From Thalassolituus hydrocarboniclasticus (GTDB lineage: Bacteria > Pseudomonadota > Gammaproteobacteria > Pseudomonadales > Oceanobacteraceae), in assembly GCF_025345565.1 (NCBI RefSeq), contig NZ_CP054475.1, positions 825,501 to 889,500 on the forward strand: DNA of 64,000 nucleotides. Reading direction: 5' to 3'. Both the position numbers and the translations under genes were made by a program. The stretch's first letter is position 1. Every line of letters starts with the position of its first letter. Shown here piece after piece: positions 33,629 through 42,382 of the stretch. The notes below the pieces were generated by a model. It was not told the origin of the DNA and did not search any database. It saw only the letters and a program-made list of their open reading frames with translations.

Positions 33629-35842
33629 ATGCGCTGGAGATCATTGTCTCGCAAGCGTCTGCCCATTCTACTGGGCATCGTACTGACGGCTTATTTTATT
33701 CTGCTGAGCCTGCAGCCCGGACAAAGCTCCGGCCACTGGCTGAACCGTCTCGATTTTCTGCTCTATGACCTGCGTTTTAATGCTGCGCTCGACTGGCAAC
33801 CGCCCGGTCGTGGCGAGCAGCCGGTTATCATCGTTGATATCGACGAAAAATCCCTGGCCGAAGAAGGCCGCTGGCCCTGGAGCCGTCATAAACTGGCCGA
33901 TCTGGTTGCGGCACTGGCACAGTCTGGTGCCGTTGTGGTGGCATTTGACGTGGTGTTTTCCGAGCCGGAGCGAAATCCGGTGGATGATATCCGCGAGCAT
34001 ATGACACAGAGCGGTGCAGATTGGCAACCGCCCCGGGAATGGCGTGCCCGGGTGGATGCTGACAGCCACTTTGCGCGGGAACTGCCGGCGACCGATACGG
34101 TGCTGGGCTTTTTCTTTCTCGATGAGGCCAGTGTCAGCGTCGGGCGTTTACCTGCTCCGGTCTACCGGCTGCCGGCAGAGGCTGCTAAGCGTTCGGTGAT
34201 TATTGCCAAACCCGGCTATGCCGCCAACTTACCGCAATTACAGGAGGCTGCTGCCGGAGCCGGGTTTGTCACAACCTTTGCCGATGCTGACGGTGCAATT
34301 CGCCGGGCGCCATTGATTATCCGCTATGGCAATGACCTTTATCCGTCTCTGGCGCTGGCGACGGTGATGGCTTATCTGTTCGACCGGCAGCTGCAGCTGG
34401 AAACGGTCGCCCTCGGGGAAGTGGATGTGCTGCGTTATGCCGGGGTTGGCGCTCAGCTGGCACGTACCGATGCAGCCGGGCGGGTTATTGTGCCGTACAA
34501 AGGCCCGAAGCGGACCTTTCCGTATCTGTCCGCCACGGATGTGCTTAACGGCCACACCGGCACCGGGGTTCTGGAGGGAGCTATTGTCCTGATCGGTACT
34601 TCCGCTCTGGGACTGTCTGACCTGCGGGCCACGCCGGTCGGCACTCAGTATCCGGGGGTAGAAGTACATGCCAATGTCATCGAGGCACTGCTCAACGATG
34701 ACTTTCCCTACCGCCCGGAATGGGAAGCCGGGGCCCTGCTGGCGCAGTTGCTGCTGTTCGGCATGCTGCTGTCGTTCTGGCTGCCACGGCTTGGGCCTCT
34801 GGGGTCTATGCTGCTCAGCGGCCTGACACTGCTGCTGGTCATCAGTGGCAATTTTTATCTGTGGACTTATCAGCATCTCGATCTGCCACTGGCGGCCGTG
34901 TTGTTGCTGGTCAGCAGTCTGACGCTGCTGAACCTGGGTTATGGCTTTGTCAGTGAAAACGTCAGTCGCCGTCAGCTGAAGGGGATGTTCGACCAGTATG
35001 TGCCGCCGGCCCATATTGAGCGCATGATGAATGACCCGTCGGCCTACCAGTTTGCCGGCGAAAGCAAAGAGCTGACCGTACTGTTCAGCGATATCCGCAG
35101 CTTTACCAATATCTCAGAAAAGCTGTCTGCGGCTGATCTTAAAGCACTGCTTAACAGCTATTTCACGCCCATCACCAAAGTGATTTTTGATAATGAAGGC
35201 ACCATCGATAAATACGTTGGCGATATGGTGATGGCGTTCTGGGGGGCACCGCTGGATGACCAGCAGCACGCCTCCCATGCGGTACAGGCGGCGCTCTGTA
35301 TGCAGCGTGTTACCGCTTCGCTGCGTGATGAGTTCAGTGCCCGTGGCTGGCCGGCGATTGAAATCGGTATTGGGATTAACACCGGGCCGATGAACGTCGG
35401 CGACATGGGTTCTTCATACCGCCGGGCTTATACGGTGCTTGGGGATGCGGTGAATCTGGGTTCAAGGCTGGAGAGTATTACCAAGTTTTATGGCGTGCCG
35501 ATTCTTGTTGGTGAGCAGACTCAGGCGCAGGCGCCGGAGTTTGTGTACCGCTATATCGACCGTATTCAGGTGAAAGGTAAAAACGAACCCATCCGGGTGT
35601 ATGAGCCACTGGGACTGGCTAATGAGATTGATGACGCAACACAGCAGGAGCTGAGCCTGCAGCAGCAGGCAACGGAGCATTATTTTGCCCGCCGCTGGGA
35701 TGAAGCTCAGCAGATTTTCAGCGAACTCTGGCAGTGCCAGCCGCGGCGGTTGTATCAGGTGTACAGCGAACGTATCGAACACCTGCGTCAGCAGGAGCTG
35801 GCGGAAGATTGGGATGGCGTCTTCCGTCATACCGAGAAGTAA
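33629..35842 (+). CDS. CHASE2-domain class III adenylate cyclase
   Basis: 737 residues: TM1 about 10-30, extracytoplasmic CHASE2 sensor about 40-340, about three TM helices about 365-445, and a class III cyclase domain about 475-650. Metal-binding Asp residues in LFSDIRSFT and YVGDMVMAFWGAP; purine-site Lys in TIDKYVGD and Asp in VLGDAVN, the adenylate pattern; transition-state Arg in NLGSRLE. It should make cAMP in response to an envelope signal. Convergent with a FecR-domain gene, and this CHASE2-cyclase/FecR proximity recurs in proteobacteria (known association, from memory). Confidence 0.9.
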   Translation: MRWRSLSRKRLPILLGIVLTAYFILLSLQPGQSSGHWLNRLDFLLYDLRFNAALDWQPPGRGEQPVIIVDIDEKSLAEEGRWPWSRHKLADLVAALAQSGAVVVAFDVVFSEPERNPVDDIREHMTQSGADWQPPREWRARVDADSHFARELPATDTVLGFFFLDEASVSVGRLPAPVYRLPAEAAKRSVIIAKPGYAANLPQLQEAAAGAGFVTTFADADGAIRRAPLIIRYGNDLYPSLALATVMAYLFDRQLQLETVALGEVDVLRYAGVGAQLARTDAAGRVIVPYKGPKRTFPYLSATDVLNGHTGTGVLEGAIVLIGTSALGLSDLRATPVGTQYPGVEVHANVIEALLNDDFPYRPEWEAGALLAQLLLFGMLLSFWLPRLGPLGSMLLSGLTLLLVISGNFYLWTYQHLDLPLAAVLLLVSSLTLLNLGYGFVSENVSRRQLKGMFDQYVPPAHIERMMNDPSAYQFAGESKELTVLFSDIRSFTNISEKLSAADLKALLNSYFTPITKVIFDNEGTIDKYVGDMVMAFWGAPLDDQQHASHAVQAALCMQRVTASLRDEFSARGWPAIEIGIGINTGPMNVGDMGSSYRRAYTVLGDAVNLGSRLESITKFYGVPILVGEQTQAQAPEFVYRYIDRIQVKGKNEPIRVYEPLGLANEIDDATQQELSLQQQATEHYFARRWDEAQQIFSELWQCQPRRLYQVYSERIEHLRQQELAEDWDGVFRHTEK

Positions 35843-35862
35843 AACGGAAGGCCATCAGCAGC

Positions 35863-37485
35863 TCAGAACTGACCGGTATCCGGCACCTGCGGCCAGGCTA
35901 CAATACCCGCGGCGCTGTTGCCGTTGGTATCCACCAGATTGAAGCTGCCGGTAAATACTTCGCCGGAAGGCGCGACCAGAATGCCGTTGAATGAACTGGC
36001 AATGGTATCCAGCTCGGGGCCTCCTTCACCGTGAAATCCTGAGCCGAATTTCATCTCTGCCAGAGCGCCGTTCTGATTACTGCCGCTGGCCCGTATGCTG
36101 CCGGTGAAATCGGCACTCCAGAAGTTGCCACCAATACTCTGGCCGCTGCCATCCTCATAGCTGGCATTGAGAAAGCCACTGGTTATGTCGCCACTGGCGA
36201 AATCAAGCCTGAAGCTGCCATCGGCGTAGAGCAGCTTGTTGCCGTCGCTGTCGACGCCCAGAGCCTGAGTGCCGCTGAACGAGACGATGCCGTCGGTCGG
36301 GATATTGCTCTGCAGCGCAGGCTCTGCCACCACCCACATCACCGGAGAGATAACCGGGGTGACGGTCAGTGAGTTTTCATCCAGTTGCTGGCTGACCGGC
36401 AGGTCCGCAGCGCCGTTCCAGATACCCCATTCCACGCCGGCCAGCCCCGTCAGCTCTGAAGGCAGCTGTGTCGAATCAGTGATGCCGCTGTAGCGGGTAA
36501 TATCGGTGCTGTTATTGCTGTCGATGGAAACAAACACCAGCTCGCCGCGGTCATCACGGAAGGCGGATACGGCAACAGCTTTACCGTTAACGATCATGCT
36601 GCCGAGGGTGGTGCTTGCTTTATAAGCGTTGAATTCTTCCGGGGTCAGGCGCAGATCCGGAGAGTTCTTAATCAGGTTGCCACCGTCGTTCAGTGCTTCT
36701 TCGCTGCCACTGCCGGCATCCTGATCGAAGGGATTGGGGACAGCATTATCCAGCATGGAGGTATTCAGCGGATAGCCGGCAAATACCGTGTCGGCCGGAG
36801 GCGTGAGATCGTCTTGTGGATGGCCGCTGCCTGCGCTGCTCAGCTCTCCGGCTGATATTTCCGGGCTGCTGTCCAGTTCCTGCGGCACAGCTAACATGCC
36901 CTGAAAGCCCTGAGCGCCCAGCATACCGAAGTTAAAGTCGGCATCCTGACCAAGGTTGAAGCTCCCCTGGCCGGAGGACAGGCTGATACCGCCTTTCCAG
37001 ACGCCGGCGAGAAGCTGGCCTTTTGCCAGCATGACGCTGTACAGCGTGCCGCGGATGCCGATGCTGGCGACCGGAGTGTCGACCTTGTAAGCCTCTTTAT
37101 TACCTTTGCCGATGCTGCCGGTCAGGGTGCGGAAGCCACCTTCAACCAGTTCCATCAGCACTTTGCCGCCGCTACCATCGGCATTCTGTTGCTGGTAGGC
37201 ATGAATACTGAGCTGGCTGTTTTCCTGTAAGGCGAGCAGGGCGTTATCGATAAAGCGGATCTGTACGCGGCTGCCATTGCCGGTACGGATGGTATCGCTG
37301 GGATACACCTCATCGCGGCGTTTGAGGTTGCGGCTGCTGCCGTCGGCAGCCTGTGCGGTCACATCCCCTTTTACCATAATGATATGGCCGGCCAGTCCGG
37401 CGGCCCGTGCCGGGTTCAGCGCTAACAGCATGGCCAGAATCATGATTGCCTGCAGCAGGCAGGCTGAGCATTTAATCCGCTGCAT
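35863..37485 (-). CDS. Exported FecR-domain protein with C-terminal beta-rich domain
   Basis: 540 residues. Signal peptide (cleaved after NPARAA), FecR domain about 25-155 (GHIIMVKGDV, RRDEVYPSDTIRTGNGSRVQ, KVDTPVASIGIRGTLYSVM), a long Asp/Ser/Pro-rich linker, and a C-terminal domain about 385-540 rich in Gly and short strands (GSGFHGEGGPELD, FNGILVAPSGEVFTGSFNL) that recalls TbpB-type barrel domains. No lipobox. Start at 37485 has GGAGG upstream. Probably co-transcribed with the barrel protein at 37497-38942. Confidence 0.78.
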   Translation of the reverse strand: MQRIKCSACLLQAIMILAMLLALNPARAAGLAGHIIMVKGDVTAQAADGSSRNLKRRDEVYPSDTIRTGNGSRVQIRFIDNALLALQENSQLSIHAYQQQNADGSGGKVLMELVEGGFRTLTGSIGKGNKEAYKVDTPVASIGIRGTLYSVMLAKGQLLAGVWKGGISLSSGQGSFNLGQDADFNFGMLGAQGFQGMLAVPQELDSSPEISAGELSSAGSGHPQDDLTPPADTVFAGYPLNTSMLDNAVPNPFDQDAGSGSEEALNDGGNLIKNSPDLRLTPEEFNAYKASTTLGSMIVNGKAVAVSAFRDDRGELVFVSIDSNNSTDITRYSGITDSTQLPSELTGLAGVEWGIWNGAADLPVSQQLDENSLTVTPVISPVMWVVAEPALQSNIPTDGIVSFSGTQALGVDSDGNKLLYADGSFRLDFASGDITSGFLNASYEDGSGQSIGGNFWSADFTGSIRASGSNQNGALAEMKFGSGFHGEGGPELDTIASSFNGILVAPSGEVFTGSFNLVDTNGNSAAGIVAWPQVPDTGQF

Positions 37486-37496
37486 GGTGGCCTCCA

Positions 37497-38942
37497 TCAG
37501 AATGTCCAGTTGATGCCCGCTTCGAACAGCGTGCGGTCGTATTCGTATACGGGAAGATTGCTGGTGTAGCTTACCTGGCTGGCCTGAGCATAAAGCGTCA
37601 GGTCAGGTGTCAGGGTATAACCATAGCCCACAACCAGCTGGGTCATTTGTTCGGTGCGGGTTTCGCCACCGGCAAGCAGGTTTTCCTCAGGAAATGCGCC
37701 CTGGAACTGGTAGTCACGCAGGATCAGGTTGGCGTACAGACTGCTGTGAATGCTCAGTAACTGTTGCACACTGAGGTTCAGACCCAGTGTATCCCGGGCC
37801 TGATAGTTCTGTTCACCATCATCGCTGGCCAGCACCAGAGCAAACTGGCTGGAAAAAGAACCGTCGGAGAACATTGCTCCGGCCTGCAGTTCGGCCTGCA
37901 GCAGATCGAGATCATCATTAAGTCTGTTGTCCTGACGGCTCAGCGTCAGTGCGGTTTGGCTTTGCCAGGCGCTGTTCAGCTGGTAATTCCATCCGACACT
38001 GGCCGATATATCGGACAGCAGGTCTTCCTGACCCAGCCAGTAATAGCTGTAACGGCCGCCGAAGCGCAGGTTATGACGGCCACGGAGCAGACGCAGGCCG
38101 CCGCTGACGTAGACATTGTCGAGATCAAACAGGTCGTCGGCACTGTTGTCTTTGCGGCTGGCACCGAGCTGCAGATCAACCGCACTGCGTCTGGTCAGCG
38201 GGCTGATATAACTGCCCTGAGCACGCAGTTGGTAATAGCCACTGCTTTTGGCGCGCTGATCGCTGCTCAGACGGGCGGTCAGCAGACCATCAAGCAGGTC
38301 GATCTCATTGAGGTCGGTGGCAGTGTTGTAGTTGGAATCATGGCCGCCGCTGAGGGATACAAATCCGCCCCAGGCTGGCATCACGCTTTGCCGCTGCTCC
38401 TGAATGCGCTGCAGGAACTGGTCAATGGTTTCCCGTACCTGAGCGGGTGGGTTGGCACCCATGACAATACGGAATTCCTGTTCGGCGGCATCGTAGTTAC
38501 CGAGGTAGTAGTAAGCGCGTGCTAACTCCAGACGGTAGCGGGCAACAGCAGGGTAGTTGCTGCTAAGCCGTTCGAAGCTGAACAGTGCCTCGTTAAAGTA
38601 ACCAAGCTGGGCGGCGCTGAAAGCGTAGTAAAAATCAAAGGCCGGGTCGCCTTCGTAAAGGCTGAGCAGTGGCTGCGCCAGTTGATAAGCACTTTGGTAG
38701 TCCTGATGCTGAACCAGCTGGGACAGTTGCTGATTGGTGGCGGCCAGCGTTGGCAGAACGGACTCGTCATTGGCATCGTCCGGTGCTGTTTGGGGGGCTG
38801 GTAAAGCCGCTGCAGACTGCTCAGCGGCCTGCAGCATGGGGGAGGAGAGCAATGATCCGCACAACAGCAGTGAGGCAGCTTGTGTTAAGGGTCCTTTCAC
38901 CTTGTCGAGTCCTTTATGGTCGCCGGTTTGCTTAGTGTGCAC
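37497..38942 (-). CDS. TPR + beta-barrel outer-membrane protein, Slam/DUF560-like
   Basis: 481 residues. Signal peptide (about 1-40, cleaved near PMLQAA), N-terminal TPR-like helices about 75-190 (YYAFSAAQLGYFNEALFSFE; YYYLGNYDAAEQEFR), then about 290 residues of alternating strands (starts GGFVSLSGGHDSNYNTATD) ending EAGINWTF with terminal Phe. TPR plus 14-strand-sized barrel is the layout of Slam translocators (SlipAM/DUF560), which deliver surface proteins. Its downstream partner would be the FecR protein (inference). Alternative: a generic TPR outer-membrane protein. Confidence 0.7.
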   Translation of the reverse strand: MHTKQTGDHKGLDKVKGPLTQAASLLLCGSLLSSPMLQAAEQSAAALPAPQTAPDDANDESVLPTLAATNQQLSQLVQHQDYQSAYQLAQPLLSLYEGDPAFDFYYAFSAAQLGYFNEALFSFERLSSNYPAVARYRLELARAYYYLGNYDAAEQEFRIVMGANPPAQVRETIDQFLQRIQEQRQSVMPAWGGFVSLSGGHDSNYNTATDLNEIDLLDGLLTARLSSDQRAKSSGYYQLRAQGSYISPLTRRSAVDLQLGASRKDNSADDLFDLDNVYVSGGLRLLRGRHNLRFGGRYSYYWLGQEDLLSDISASVGWNYQLNSAWQSQTALTLSRQDNRLNDDLDLLQAELQAGAMFSDGSFSSQFALVLASDDGEQNYQARDTLGLNLSVQQLLSIHSSLYANLILRDYQFQGAFPEENLLAGGETRTEQMTQLVVGYGYTLTPDLTLYAQASQVSYTSNLPVYEYDRTLFEAGINWTF

Positions 38943-39089
38943 TGCCTGACGATAAATACCAATAAGTGCTCTGCGTCCGTGGCGACAAAGAGAACAGGTA
39001 AAGCTCCGCAGAAAGCGGGATTTTTATTGATCTTCTTCTTATTTAAGTAGCAAGGTTCACACCATTAGTCATGATAATTGTGTGGTTAT

Positions 39090-39103
39090 TTGATGTGCAT
39101 CAA
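39090..39103 (+). promoter_or_regulatory. ANR/FNR box 1 (ccoM)
   Basis: TTGATGTGCATCAA, perfect TTGAT-N4-ATCAA. Centre lies 50 bp upstream of box 2. Confidence 0.85.
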
Positions 39104-39139
39104 GCTCTGCATCAACCCCGTTACAGGGTGATTTTTTCG

Positions 39140-39153
39140 TTGATGTACATCAA
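39140..39153 (+). promoter_or_regulatory. ANR/FNR box 2 (ccoM)
   Basis: TTGATGTACATCAA, perfect match. Its centre (39146.5) is 41.5 bp before a predicted start near 39188 given a TAAAGT -10 at 39175-39180, the class II activator position. Confidence 0.85.
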
Positions 39154-39261
39154 TTCTGCCTTCCGCCCCCTTGCTAAAGTGACTTCATACCAAGCGCAAT
39201 GAAGCAGTCAACGCAGTCATTGCCGCCCCGAACTGCAAGGCTTAACTGAGAGGTGAGCATT

Positions 39262-39381
39262 ATGTTTATGGATGAAGTTGTATTTTCCGGCCTGATTATC
39301 GTTGCCCTGACCTGCGCCTTCTTTGGCGGTGTTTACTGGGCTGTGAAGAAAGATATCGAAAAACACGGCACTGGCGAATAA
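39262..39381 (+). CDS. ccoM: CcoM-like small cbb3 oxidase peptide
   Basis: 39 residues: a short acidic start (MFMDEV), one TM helix (VFSGLIIVALTCAFFGGVYW) and a basic tail (AVKKDIEKHGTGE). Length, start and helix match the CcoM peptide of Pseudomonas-type cbb3 cytochrome oxidase, which stabilises the complex in the inner membrane. AGAGG lies upstream of the ATG. Anaerobic/microaerobic induction is supported by two perfect ANR boxes. The cbb3 structural genes are not in the window. Symbol from recall; moderate certainty. Confidence 0.72.
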   Translation: MFMDEVVFSGLIIVALTCAFFGGVYWAVKKDIEKHGTGE

Positions 39382-39434
39382 GCCGGAGCGACACGCTTTA
39401 GTTTTACTGTTTCTGCGCTGAGTACCTTGCCTCT

Positions 39435-39468
39435 GGGCCTGATGTTGATCGTCATGGCCCCTTTTTTT
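39435..39468 (+). terminator. Rho-independent terminator after ccoM
   Basis: GGGCC-TGATG/CGTCA-T-GGCCC stem with a bulge and a G-T pair, then seven Ts. Confidence 0.75.
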
Positions 39469-39483
39469 GTCTTTTTATTGTGA

Positions 39484-40257
39484 TCAGTTCAGCTGATGAG
39501 CAGCCAGCAGCAGTGGCTGGCGGATATTCAGCTGATTAAGCCGGTCCAGCACCGCCTGCAGATCATCCCCCTCCGGCACTGGCCCTATCCGCACTTTATG
39601 CAAGCCGGCTCCACCATCCTGAGTACTGATACTGACCGGCCAGGTCATAGGTACCAGTGAACGCTGCAGGCTGGCCTGCAACCGCTGTGCTGCTGCGGCA
39701 TCTGACAGTGCGCTGACCTGTACCCAGCGTACGCTGTGGGCATGGGGTGGGGTGACAACTTCAACATCAACGACGGCCGTGCCCATTTTATTGATGCCAA
39801 GGCGGACGGCGGCGGCATAGGACAGGTCGATGATACGGCCTTCGTGGAAGGGACCACGGTCGTTTACCCGTACGATAATGGATTTGCCATTATCAACCCG
39901 GGTAACACGGACATAGCTGGGCAGCGGCAGGGTTTTGTGTGCGGCGGTGAATTGGTAAACATCATAAATTTCACCGTTGGACGTACGGTGGCCATGAAAT
40001 TTCATGCCATACCAGGAAGCAATGCCGCGCTCTTTGTAGTTATCGGCCTTGTCCATCACCTGATATTCTTTGCCGAATACCTGATAGCTGCGCGGATTGC
40101 CCATGCTGCTGCGCGGTTCTGCTTTGGGTTGCGGTTCCGGCAGGGTATGAATATCAGCGATGGTTGCCGGCGTGAAGTCGCTGGCGTGCTGATAGCGCGA
40201 GGTAGCACAGCCTGCCAGCACCAGAGTCAGTGCCAGCAGAAAGGTAACCGCTCTCAA
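39484..40257 (-). CDS. rlpA: RlpA septal lytic transglycosylase (lipoprotein)
   Basis: 257 residues. Lipobox LVLAGC gives an outer-membrane lipoprotein; double-psi beta-barrel about 75-165 with GIASWYGMKFHG, TSNGEIYD and the catalytic-Asp region VNDRGPF; C-terminal SPOR domain about 180-255 that binds denuded septal glycan. It cleaves naked glycan strands at division sites. Downstream of mltB (4-bp overlap) in the rod-shape cluster. Confidence 0.93.
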   Translation of the reverse strand: MRAVTFLLALTLVLAGCATSRYQHASDFTPATIADIHTLPEPQPKAEPRSSMGNPRSYQVFGKEYQVMDKADNYKERGIASWYGMKFHGHRTSNGEIYDVYQFTAAHKTLPLPSYVRVTRVDNGKSIIVRVNDRGPFHEGRIIDLSYAAAVRLGINKMGTAVVDVEVVTPPHAHSVRWVQVSALSDAAAAQRLQASLQRSLVPMTWPVSISTQDGGAGLHKVRIGPVPEGDDLQAVLDRLNQLNIRQPLLLAAHQLN

Positions 40258-41228
40258 CGCAGCGCCTCACTCAGCTGGTAGACGGCCATGGCATACATAC
40301 GGCTGTGATTGTAGCGGGTGATGACATAGAAGTTGTGCTCGCCCAGCCAGAATTCAGCGCCGACTTTTCCCTGCAGACGGATCAGGTTGGCCGAACGGTC
40401 ATCGGCGATTTTAACGGTTGGCTCAACGCCCAGTGCTTTTAATTCTGCGACTGTCCATTTCGGTTTCAGGCTGTCGTTGACGATTTCTTCGTACTCTTTA
40501 CCACTGACACGCACCCGCTGGGTAACGGCCTCACCGCTGCGCCAGCCGTGGCGTTTGAAGTAGTTGGCAACGCTGAAAATTGCGTCGGCAGGATTGCCCC
40601 ACAGATCGCGCTTACCATCGTTGTCAGCGTCGACGGCATAGTGCAGGAAGCTGGTCGGAATAAACTGGCCATAACCCATGGCGCCGGCATAAGAACCTTT
40701 GACGGTGGCCGGGTCGATTTTTTCATCGCGGGCGAGAGCAAAGAATGCTTTTAATTCGCGCCAGAACAGTGGCCGTTGCGGATAGTCAAACGCCAGTGTG
40801 GCGAGGGAATCGAGTACGCGATAATTTCCCTGGCGGGTTCCATAAAACGTTTCTACACCGATGATGGCGGCAATAATGTGCTTATCAACACCAAATTTTT
40901 GTTCGGCCTGTTGCAGTAAGTCTGCGTGTTCCTGAATAAAAGCTTTACCGGCACTGATGCGCTTTTTCGTCAGGAAAATATCCTGATATTCGTCCCACTC
41001 TTTAACTTTTTCGGCAGGACGGGCAATGGCTTCAAGAACGGAATCAAGTTTTTCGGCATGGTTCAGCCAGGTGCGGATCTCGGCCGGATCAATTTTGTAT
41101 TCTTTGCTGGCTTCGGCAATAAATTCTTCACTGCGCGGGTGCTGATCGTAAGCTGCGGAAACGGGCAGGGTGGCGCATAACAATAAAGCGCTGCTTAATT
41201 TACTCAGGGTGTCACGGAAAAAACGCAT
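40254..41228 (-). CDS. mltB: Membrane-bound lytic murein transglycosylase B
   Basis: 324 residues with signal peptide. Glycoside hydrolase 103 signature IIGVETFYGTRQGNYRVLDS contains the catalytic Glu, followed by LATLAFDYPQRPLFW and MGYGQFIPTSFLHYAVDADN. Cleaves peptidoglycan producing 1,6-anhydro ends; periplasmic, anchored here only by its signal sequence (no lipobox cysteine visible). Between rlpA and rodA, same strand. Confidence 0.94.
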   Translation of the reverse strand: MRFFRDTLSKLSSALLLCATLPVSAAYDQHPRSEEFIAEASKEYKIDPAEIRTWLNHAEKLDSVLEAIARPAEKVKEWDEYQDIFLTKKRISAGKAFIQEHADLLQQAEQKFGVDKHIIAAIIGVETFYGTRQGNYRVLDSLATLAFDYPQRPLFWRELKAFFALARDEKIDPATVKGSYAGAMGYGQFIPTSFLHYAVDADNDGKRDLWGNPADAIFSVANYFKRHGWRSGEAVTQRVRVSGKEYEEIVNDSLKPKWTVAELKALGVEPTVKIADDRSANLIRLQGKVGAEFWLGEHNFYVITRYNHSRMYAMAVYQLSEALR

Positions 41229-41239
41229 AAATCTGTATC

Positions 41240-42382
41240 CTAATTCTGCCGGTGGGTGTACATGGACATAATTAAACCGAACGCGGTCAGCAGGCTGACT
41301 ACTGAGGTGCCACCGTAGCTCACCAGCGGTAAGGGTACGCCGACCACTGGTAATATGCCACTGACCATACCTATGTTTACGAATACATAGATAAAAAACG
41401 TAACGGCCAGACTACCGGACAACAAACGGCCGAATAAAGTTTCACAGCGAGACGAAAGATACAGGCAACGCATAATAATCAGAAAATACAGTGTCAGCAG
41501 CGCCAGTACGCCAATCAGGCCGAGCTCTTCTGCCAGTACGGCGATAATAAAATCGGTATGGCTTTCCGGCAAAAACTCAAGCTGTGACTGGGTACCCTGC
41601 AAAAAACCTTTACCGTCGATACCGCCGGAACCGATAGCTGTTTTTGACTGAATAATATTCCAGCCGGAACCGAGTGGATCGCTTTCCGGATTGAGGAAAG
41701 TCAGAACGCGTTGTTTCTGATATTCACGCATTACAAAAAACCACATCAGTGGTGCACATGCTGCGACAATGCCGATCATTGACAGTATTAATGCCCAGGA
41801 CATGCCGGCAAAAAATAAAACCAGAATACCGGACGCGCTGATCAGAATAGAGGTACCGAGATCGGGCTGTTTCAGAATCAGAATCGTCGGCAGACCGATA
41901 ATGATCATCGCTTTAAATAAATCGAAAAGGCGTGGCGGTACCGGCCGGGTTGACATATACCAGGCGACGGTTAACGGCAGGGCCAGCTTAACCAGCTCGG
42001 AAGGCTGAAAGCGTGGTAAGCCGGGTAACTCCAGCCAGCGTTGCGCGCCTTTCGCACCAACGCCCATGACCAGTACGCCGATGAGGGCGATAACACCGAT
42101 GGCAAAAGCCCAGGGAGCCACTGTCTGGTAAAAGCGCGGCGGAAACTGGGCTGTGACAATCAGGACGATAAAACCGATCAGAAAATGCAGCCCCTGACGT
42201 TTGACCATGGTCATATCCTGACCGCTGCCGCTGTACAGGATCAGCAAGCCGCAGCCGGCCAGCAGCAGAATCAGCAGGAACAGAATCAGGTCAATGTGCA
42301 TGCGCTCAAACCAGGCGCGGCTGCGATCAAACCCATGCTGGTGGTGGCCGCCCATGGTGCGGCTGAAATCGGTATTAGCCAC
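41240..42382 (-). CDS. rodA: Rod-shape peptidoglycan glycosyltransferase RodA
   Basis: 380 residues, about ten TM helices, SEDS family. Conserved segments: LLRSQPSE-like FQPSELVKLALPL, LKQPDLGTS with the catalytic Asp nearby, and SHTDFIIAVLAEELGLIG, plus the C-terminal GVPLPLVSYGGTSVV. Polymerises glycan strands with PBP2. Its start overlaps the mrdA stop by one base (42382), indicating coupling. Confidence 0.96.
   Translation of the reverse strand: MANTDFSRTMGGHHQHGFDRSRAWFERMHIDLILFLLILLLAGCGLLILYSGSGQDMTMVKRQGLHFLIGFIVLIVTAQFPPRFYQTVAPWAFAIGVIALIGVLVMGVGAKGAQRWLELPGLPRFQPSELVKLALPLTVAWYMSTRPVPPRLFDLFKAMIIIGLPTILILKQPDLGTSILISASGILVLFFAGMSWALILSMIGIVAACAPLMWFFVMREYQKQRVLTFLNPESDPLGSGWNIIQSKTAIGSGGIDGKGFLQGTQSQLEFLPESHTDFIIAVLAEELGLIGVLALLTLYFLIIMRCLYLSSRCETLFGRLLSGSLAVTFFIYVFVNIGMVSGILPVVGVPLPLVSYGGTSVVSLLTAFGLIMSMYTHRQN

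Noticed and set aside
33629..35842. Guanylate rather than adenylate cyclase
   Set aside because: Purine-site Lys and Asp (DKYVGD, LGDAVN) follow the adenylate pattern, not Glu/Cys.
37764..38525. 253-codon open frame on the plus strand
   Set aside because: Antisense to the TPR/barrel protein; low-complexity Val/Ala/Gln residues and no start signal.
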